Shown: positions 6,025 to 8,948 of the stretch, piece after piece
How positions within the stretch are numbered: position 1 is the first letter of the stretch
How the letters are laid out: each line of letters begins with the position of its first letter
NCBI GenBank assembly: GCA_005882415.1
Contig: VBAE01000119.1
Coordinates: 1 to 8,948 of the forward strand
Direction of reading: 5' to 3'
From: Alphaproteobacteria bacterium
GTDB lineage: Bacteria; Pseudomonadota; Alphaproteobacteria; Sphingomonadales; Sphingomonadaceae
Length of the DNA: 8,948 nt
Position numbers and translations under genes: made by a program
The notes under the pieces: model-generated
What the model saw: the letters and a program-made list of their open reading frames with translations, nothing else
Told to the model about the DNA's origin: nothing
Database searches by the model: none

Positions 6025-6046
6025 GCTTTTCGAGCGCTAGAAAAGC
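6025..6046. promoter_or_regulatory. 22-bp near-perfect palindrome between divergent operons
   Basis: Outer arms GCTTTTC and GAAAAGC (7 bp, perfect) flank an inner AGCGCT that is itself palindromic, with a single mismatched pair (G/A) between them. It sits 41 bp before the S41 protease ATG and 64 bp before the nadD GTG, where an operator for one or both promoters would lie. It could alternatively form a hairpin in a leader transcript. No T-run follows on either strand, so a terminator is unlikely. Confidence 0.5.
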
Positions 6047-6087
6047 GGGTAAAGCTCATCCGAACGCCTCCTTCCCGCAGGAATCCC

Positions 6088-7425
6088 ATGGCCAAGCATC
6101 TTTTCCGTTCCCTCGCTCTGGTGAGCGCGGTCGCGCTCGTTCCCGCTGCAACCGCCGCTTTCTCGGCCGGCGACAGCAGCATCCGCGAATTCGACGAGTT
6201 CATGACCGTCTTCAACCGGGTCCGCTCCGAATATGTCGAGCAGGTCGACGACAAGACGCTGATCCGCGGCGCCATCGACGGAATGCTCGCGTCGCTCGAT
6301 CCGCACAGCTCCTACATGGACGAGCGCGGCTACCGCTCGCTGATGACCACGACCGAGGGCAATTATGCCGGCCTCGGCCTCAACGTCACGCTCGAGGACG
6401 GGGCGGTGAAGATCATCACCCCGACCGAGGACAGCCCGGGCGCCAAGGCCGGGATCAAGGCCGGCGACTATATCACCCACGTCAACGGCAAGTTCATTGT
6501 CGGCGGCACGCTCGACGAGGCGGTCGACATGATGCGGGGGCCGCCCGGAACCAGCGTCAAGCTGACCATCGTCCGCCCGGGCGCCGACAAGCCGCTCGAC
6601 ATCACCGTCACCCGCGCGGTGATCGAGCTTCCCGCCGTCAAGTGGGAGGTGAAGAACGGCGTCGGGATCATCAACGTCAACACCTTCAGCCGCGAGACGA
6701 CCGAGGAAACCCTCTCCGCCATCGCCAGCATCGAGCGCTCGCTCGGCCATGCGCCGATCGGCTATGTGCTCGACCTTCGCGGCAATCCGGGCGGCCTGCT
6801 CGACCAGGCGGTCGGCCTTTCCGACGTCTTCCTCGAGCGGGGCGAGATCGTCTCCCAGCGCGGCCGCAACAAGGCCGACATCGAGCGCTATTACGCCCGG
6901 CCCGGCGACAATACCCACGGGCTCCCGGTCGTGGTGCTGGTCGACGCCGGCACCGCCTCGGCGGCCGAGATCGTCGCCGGTGCGCTTCAGGACCATCATC
7001 GCGGCCTGGTGATGGGCGAGCGCAGCTTCGGCAAGGGCTCGGTCCAGTCGCTGATCGTGCTCCCCGGCAACACCGCGATGCGCCTCACCACCGCGCGCTA
7101 TTTCACCCCGTCTGGCCGCTCGGTCCAGGAAGGGGGGATCGCGCCGGACATCGAGGTTCCGCAGCTCTCCGATCCGGATTTGAAGGACCGCCGCAACCTT
7201 CGCGAATCGGACCTTCGCCGCCACCTGGTCAACGAGGCCAAGGTCGACGACGCGATCCTGATGGACGACGGCAAGCCGGATCCGCGCTTCACCGCCACCG
7301 CCGACGAGCTGAAGAAGAAGGGCATCGACGACTTCCAGCTCCATTACGCGCTGCAGACCATCACCCGCCTCGCCCCGACCCGCCAGGCGGCGGGCGCTCC
7401 GGCCCGCGCCGGCGGCAAGCGCTGA
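6088..7425 (+). CDS. S41 family C-terminal processing peptidase (CtpA-like)
   Basis: A periplasmic serine protease that trims or degrades proteins from their C-termini, and in Gram-negatives often cell-wall enzymes. The 445-residue protein has a signal peptide (MAKHLFRSLALVSAVALVPAATAA, cleavage near residue 24-27), an N-terminal helical domain to about 90 with DPHSSYM, a PDZ domain (about 92-175, GLGLNV to PGAKAGIKAGDYI), and the tail-specific protease domain. The catalytic serine is Ser291 in GTASAAE and the general base is Lys316 in SFGKGSVQS. YVLDLRGNPGGLL is the usual substrate-side strand. ATG at 6088 with AGGA about 6 nt upstream is chosen because it gives the complete signal peptide. 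A LytM/EnvC protein is encoded nearby on the other strand, and CtpA-type proteases are known to work with cell-wall hydrolase regulation, so a shared role in envelope remodelling is plausible. Confidence 0.96.
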   Translation: MAKHLFRSLALVSAVALVPAATAAFSAGDSSIREFDEFMTVFNRVRSEYVEQVDDKTLIRGAIDGMLASLDPHSSYMDERGYRSLMTTTEGNYAGLGLNVTLEDGAVKIITPTEDSPGAKAGIKAGDYITHVNGKFIVGGTLDEAVDMMRGPPGTSVKLTIVRPGADKPLDITVTRAVIELPAVKWEVKNGVGIINVNTFSRETTEETLSAIASIERSLGHAPIGYVLDLRGNPGGLLDQAVGLSDVFLERGEIVSQRGRNKADIERYYARPGDNTHGLPVVVLVDAGTASAAEIVAGALQDHHRGLVMGERSFGKGSVQSLIVLPGNTAMRLTTARYFTPSGRSVQEGGIAPDIEVPQLSDPDLKDRRNLRESDLRRHLVNEAKVDDAILMDDGKPDPRFTATADELKKKGIDDFQLHYALQTITRLAPTRQAAGAPARAGGKR

Positions 7426-7450
7426 TGCGGGCAGCGGGGGGAGCGGTCGC

Positions 7451-7939
7451 GTGACCAATCTCGGCCGGGCGCGGCTGCTCGCCCTCCTCGTCCCCGCCGC
7501 GTTGCTGGCGGGCGCCTATGGCTCGGAGATCTGGGGCGGCCTGGTGCCGTGCGAGATGTGCTGGTGGCAGCGTTACGCCCATTTCGCCGCCCTCGGCTTC
7601 GCCATCCTGGCCTTCCTCCTGCAGCGAATGCCGGACCGGGGGCGGAGCTTCGTCTGGCTCGCCGCGCTCGCGATCCTGACCAGCGGCGGGATCGGCGCCT
7701 ATCATGCCGGAGTGGAAGCGAAGATCTTCAAGGGCTTCACCCAGTGCACGGCGACCGCGACCGGCGGATCGAGCGCGGACATCCTCGCCCAGATTCTGGC
7801 CTCGCCGGTCGTTCGCTGCGACCAGATCCAGTGGGAATTCCTCGGCATTTCGATGGCCGGATGGAACGCGATCATCTCGATCGGGTTCGCTGTGGTGATC
7901 CTGTGGCTCAGCCTTCGCCGACCCCGGGCCGCGGCATGA
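7451..7939 (+). CDS. dsbB: Disulfide bond formation protein DsbB
   Basis: An inner-membrane quinone reductase that reoxidises DsbA. The 162-residue protein has four membrane helices (about 8-24, 43-58, 68-85, 135-152), the first periplasmic Cys pair in PCEMCWWQR (Cys34, Cys37; Arg41 is the quinone-site Arg), and the second pair Cys99 and Cys123 in the second periplasmic loop, followed by the amphipathic WEFLGISMAGWN segment. All four redox cysteines are present. The start is GTG at 7451, preceded by GGGGGAG at 8-9 nt. It is 25 bp after the protease gene and its TGA overlaps the coq7 ATG (ATGA), indicating one operon and translational coupling. It draws on ubiquinone, whose synthesis needs the next gene. 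Confidence 0.96.
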   Translation: MTNLGRARLLALLVPAALLAGAYGSEIWGGLVPCEMCWWQRYAHFAALGFAILAFLLQRMPDRGRSFVWLAALAILTSGGIGAYHAGVEAKIFKGFTQCTATATGGSSADILAQILASPVVRCDQIQWEFLGISMAGWNAIISIGFAVVILWLSLRRPRAAA

Positions 7940-8517
7940 CCGCCGCCGACGCCCCCGCCTCCGCGCCCGTCCCCTTGGCGGGCCGCCCCGACTGGCGCCC
8001 GGGCGACGAGCGTCCCGACATCGCCTCGATGGTGCGGGTCGACCAGGCCGGCGAATATGGCGCGACGCGCATCTACGCGGGCCAGCTCGCAGTGCTCGGC
8101 AACCAGCCCGCCGGCCGCGCCATCGCCCGGATGCAGGTGCAGGAGCAGGGGCATTTGAAGACCTTCGACGCGATGATGGTCGAGCGCGGAGTCCGCCCGA
8201 CCCTGCTCCAGCCAATGTGGTACGTCGCCGGCCATGCGCTGGGCGCGGTCACCGCTTTGATGAGCCCGGGCGCGGCAATGGCCTGCACCGCCGCCGTCGA
8301 GACCGAGATCGACCGCCATTATGCCGAGCAGCGCCGCTCGCTCGGCAAGGACGAGCCGGACCTCGAAGGCACCATCGCCCGCTTCCAGGCGGAGGAGCTC
8401 GAGCATCGCGACACCGCCATCGCCGCCGGTGCCGAAGACACGTTCGGCTACCCCATCCTCTCCTTCATGATCCGCGCCGGATGCCGCGCAGCGATCGCAC
8501 TTTCCAAAAGGATCTAA
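7936..8517 (+). CDS. coq7: Demethoxyubiquinone hydroxylase Coq7
   Basis: A di-iron monooxygenase that hydroxylates the ring in the late steps of ubiquinone synthesis; alphaproteobacteria commonly use this Coq7 in place of UbiF. The 193-residue protein carries the ferritin-like carboxylate motifs in order: RVDQAGEYGATRIYAGQ (first Glu ligand), EQGHLKTF (E-x-x-H), VETEIDRHY, and EELEHRD (second E-x-x-H). A hydrophobic stretch between the second and third (GHALGAVTALM) fits membrane association. ATG at 7936 overlaps the dsbB stop by 4 nt and leaves a Pro/Ala-rich N-terminal tail of about 30 residues. Confidence 0.96.
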   Translation: MTAADAPASAPVPLAGRPDWRPGDERPDIASMVRVDQAGEYGATRIYAGQLAVLGNQPAGRAIARMQVQEQGHLKTFDAMMVERGVRPTLLQPMWYVAGHALGAVTALMSPGAAMACTAAVETEIDRHYAEQRRSLGKDEPDLEGTIARFQAEELEHRDTAIAAGAEDTFGYPILSFMIRAGCRAAIALSKRI

Positions 8518-8518
8518 G

Positions 8519-8948
8519 ATGAAGTCCCTGATCGTCGCCGCCGCCCTGCTGACGGCAGCCCCCGCTTTCGGCCAGGACGCGGCGCCGGCCACGGCCGGCA
8601 AGGAGCAAATCAACCAACTTATCGTCTACGGCAGCGATCCGTGCCCGAAGAGCACCGAGGAAGTGATCACCGTCTGCGCCCGCCGCCCGGAGAGCGATCG
8701 TTACCGAATTCCCGAGCGGCTTCGCGGCAACCCCAACGATCCCGCCAACCAGGCTTGGGCGAACAAGGCGAGCGAGCTGAGCTATGTCGGCCGCGGCGGC
8801 ATCGGCAGCTGCTCGCCGGTCGGCCCCGGCGGCGCCAGCGGCTGCTTCAACGAGATCGTCCGGGAGGCCCGCGCAGAGCGCCGCGGCTCCGACCAAGTCA
8901 ATTGGGACAAGCTAATCGAGAAGGCGCGGCAGGAGCGTCTGTCGGGTA
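8519..8948 (+). CDS. Exported protein of unknown function, cut by right edge
   Basis: ATG at 8519 follows the coq7 stop by one base, with AAAAGGAT upstream as ribosome binding site. About 143 residues are visible and the frame is still open at the window end. The N-terminus MKSLIVAAALLTAAPAFGQD is a signal peptide with cleavage near AFG/Q. The mature part contains VYGSDPCPKSTEEVITVCARRPESDRYRIPERLR-type sequence (Cys residues in DPCP and TVCAR) and a Gly-rich Cys pair, SCSPVGPGGASGCF. The VxG-x-DPCP...EVITVCAR...YRIPE pattern is one I associate with conserved sphingomonad periplasmic proteins of unknown function. It is last of the visible protease-dsbB-coq7 operon; disulfides made by the Dsb pathway could hold its Cys pairs together (inference). 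Confidence 0.85.
   Translation, partial: MKSLIVAAALLTAAPAFGQDAAPATAGKEQINQLIVYGSDPCPKSTEEVITVCARRPESDRYRIPERLRGNPNDPANQAWANKASELSYVGRGGIGSCSPVGPGGASGCFNEIVREARAERRGSDQVNWDKLIEKARQERLSG

Noticed and set aside
5961..6087. C-terminal end of another minus-strand gene upstream of nadD
   Set aside because: The frame leading into the nadD GTG is closed by a TGA near 6057-6059 and is too short; the region is better read as a divergent promoter region.
5385..7454. 689-codon plus-strand frame across nadD and the S41 protease
   Set aside because: Translation is Arg/Pro/Gly-rich and repetitive in composition; the protease frame carries the catalytic Ser and Lys.

Overview
The window looks like a chromosomal segment of a GC-rich alphaproteobacterium, most likely an order Sphingomonadales member. 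Three things point there: the housekeeping block nadD-rsfS-rlmH-envC facing a carboxy-terminal protease (S41)-dsbB-coq7 operon, the exported small protein at the right edge with a pattern I associate with sphingomonads, and frequent TTG/GTG starts. This assignment is inference from gene order and protein style, not from a search.

Left part (1-1761), the accessory and most interesting region. A 30-codon gene on the minus strand (458-550) has a near-perfect Shine-Dalgarno sequence and encodes a small basic peptide ending in the aromatic-rich tail CMWGWQNYIEF. It is followed on the same strand, after a 9-bp hairpin, by the start of a gene that looks like a cytochrome P450 (383 to beyond the left edge). 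A complete and unusual cytochrome P450 (676-1761) diverges from it. One peptide gene between two P450 genes, with overlapping divergent promoters in an AT-richer gap, is the layout expected for a P450-modified RiPP (ribosomally made, post-translationally modified peptide). I do not recognise the peptide as any described family. My best guess is that the P450s cross-link the Trp/Tyr side chains of the tail.

Middle (1829-3320). A small exported protein, possibly Rap1a-like, converges with a DUF3667 zinc-ribbon membrane protein; their stop codons are 4 bp apart.

Housekeeping minus-strand operon (3374-5960). nadD (NAD synthesis), rsfS (ribosome silencing), rlmH (23S rRNA methylation) and an EnvC/LytM murein hydrolase activator are tightly packed. 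The rlmH-envC junction is abnormal: the conserved RlmH C-terminal tail and stop and the EnvC start are missing, and the two reading frames run through each other, as if a short segment had been deleted.

Housekeeping plus-strand operon (6088-8948). An S41 C-terminal processing protease, DsbB (disulfide bond formation), Coq7 (ubiquinone hydroxylation) and an exported protein cut by the right edge follow with gaps of 25, -4 and 1 bp. The two operons diverge from an intergenic region holding a 22-bp near-perfect palindrome (6025-6046). I see no tRNA, rRNA, CRISPR, insertion sequence or integrase.
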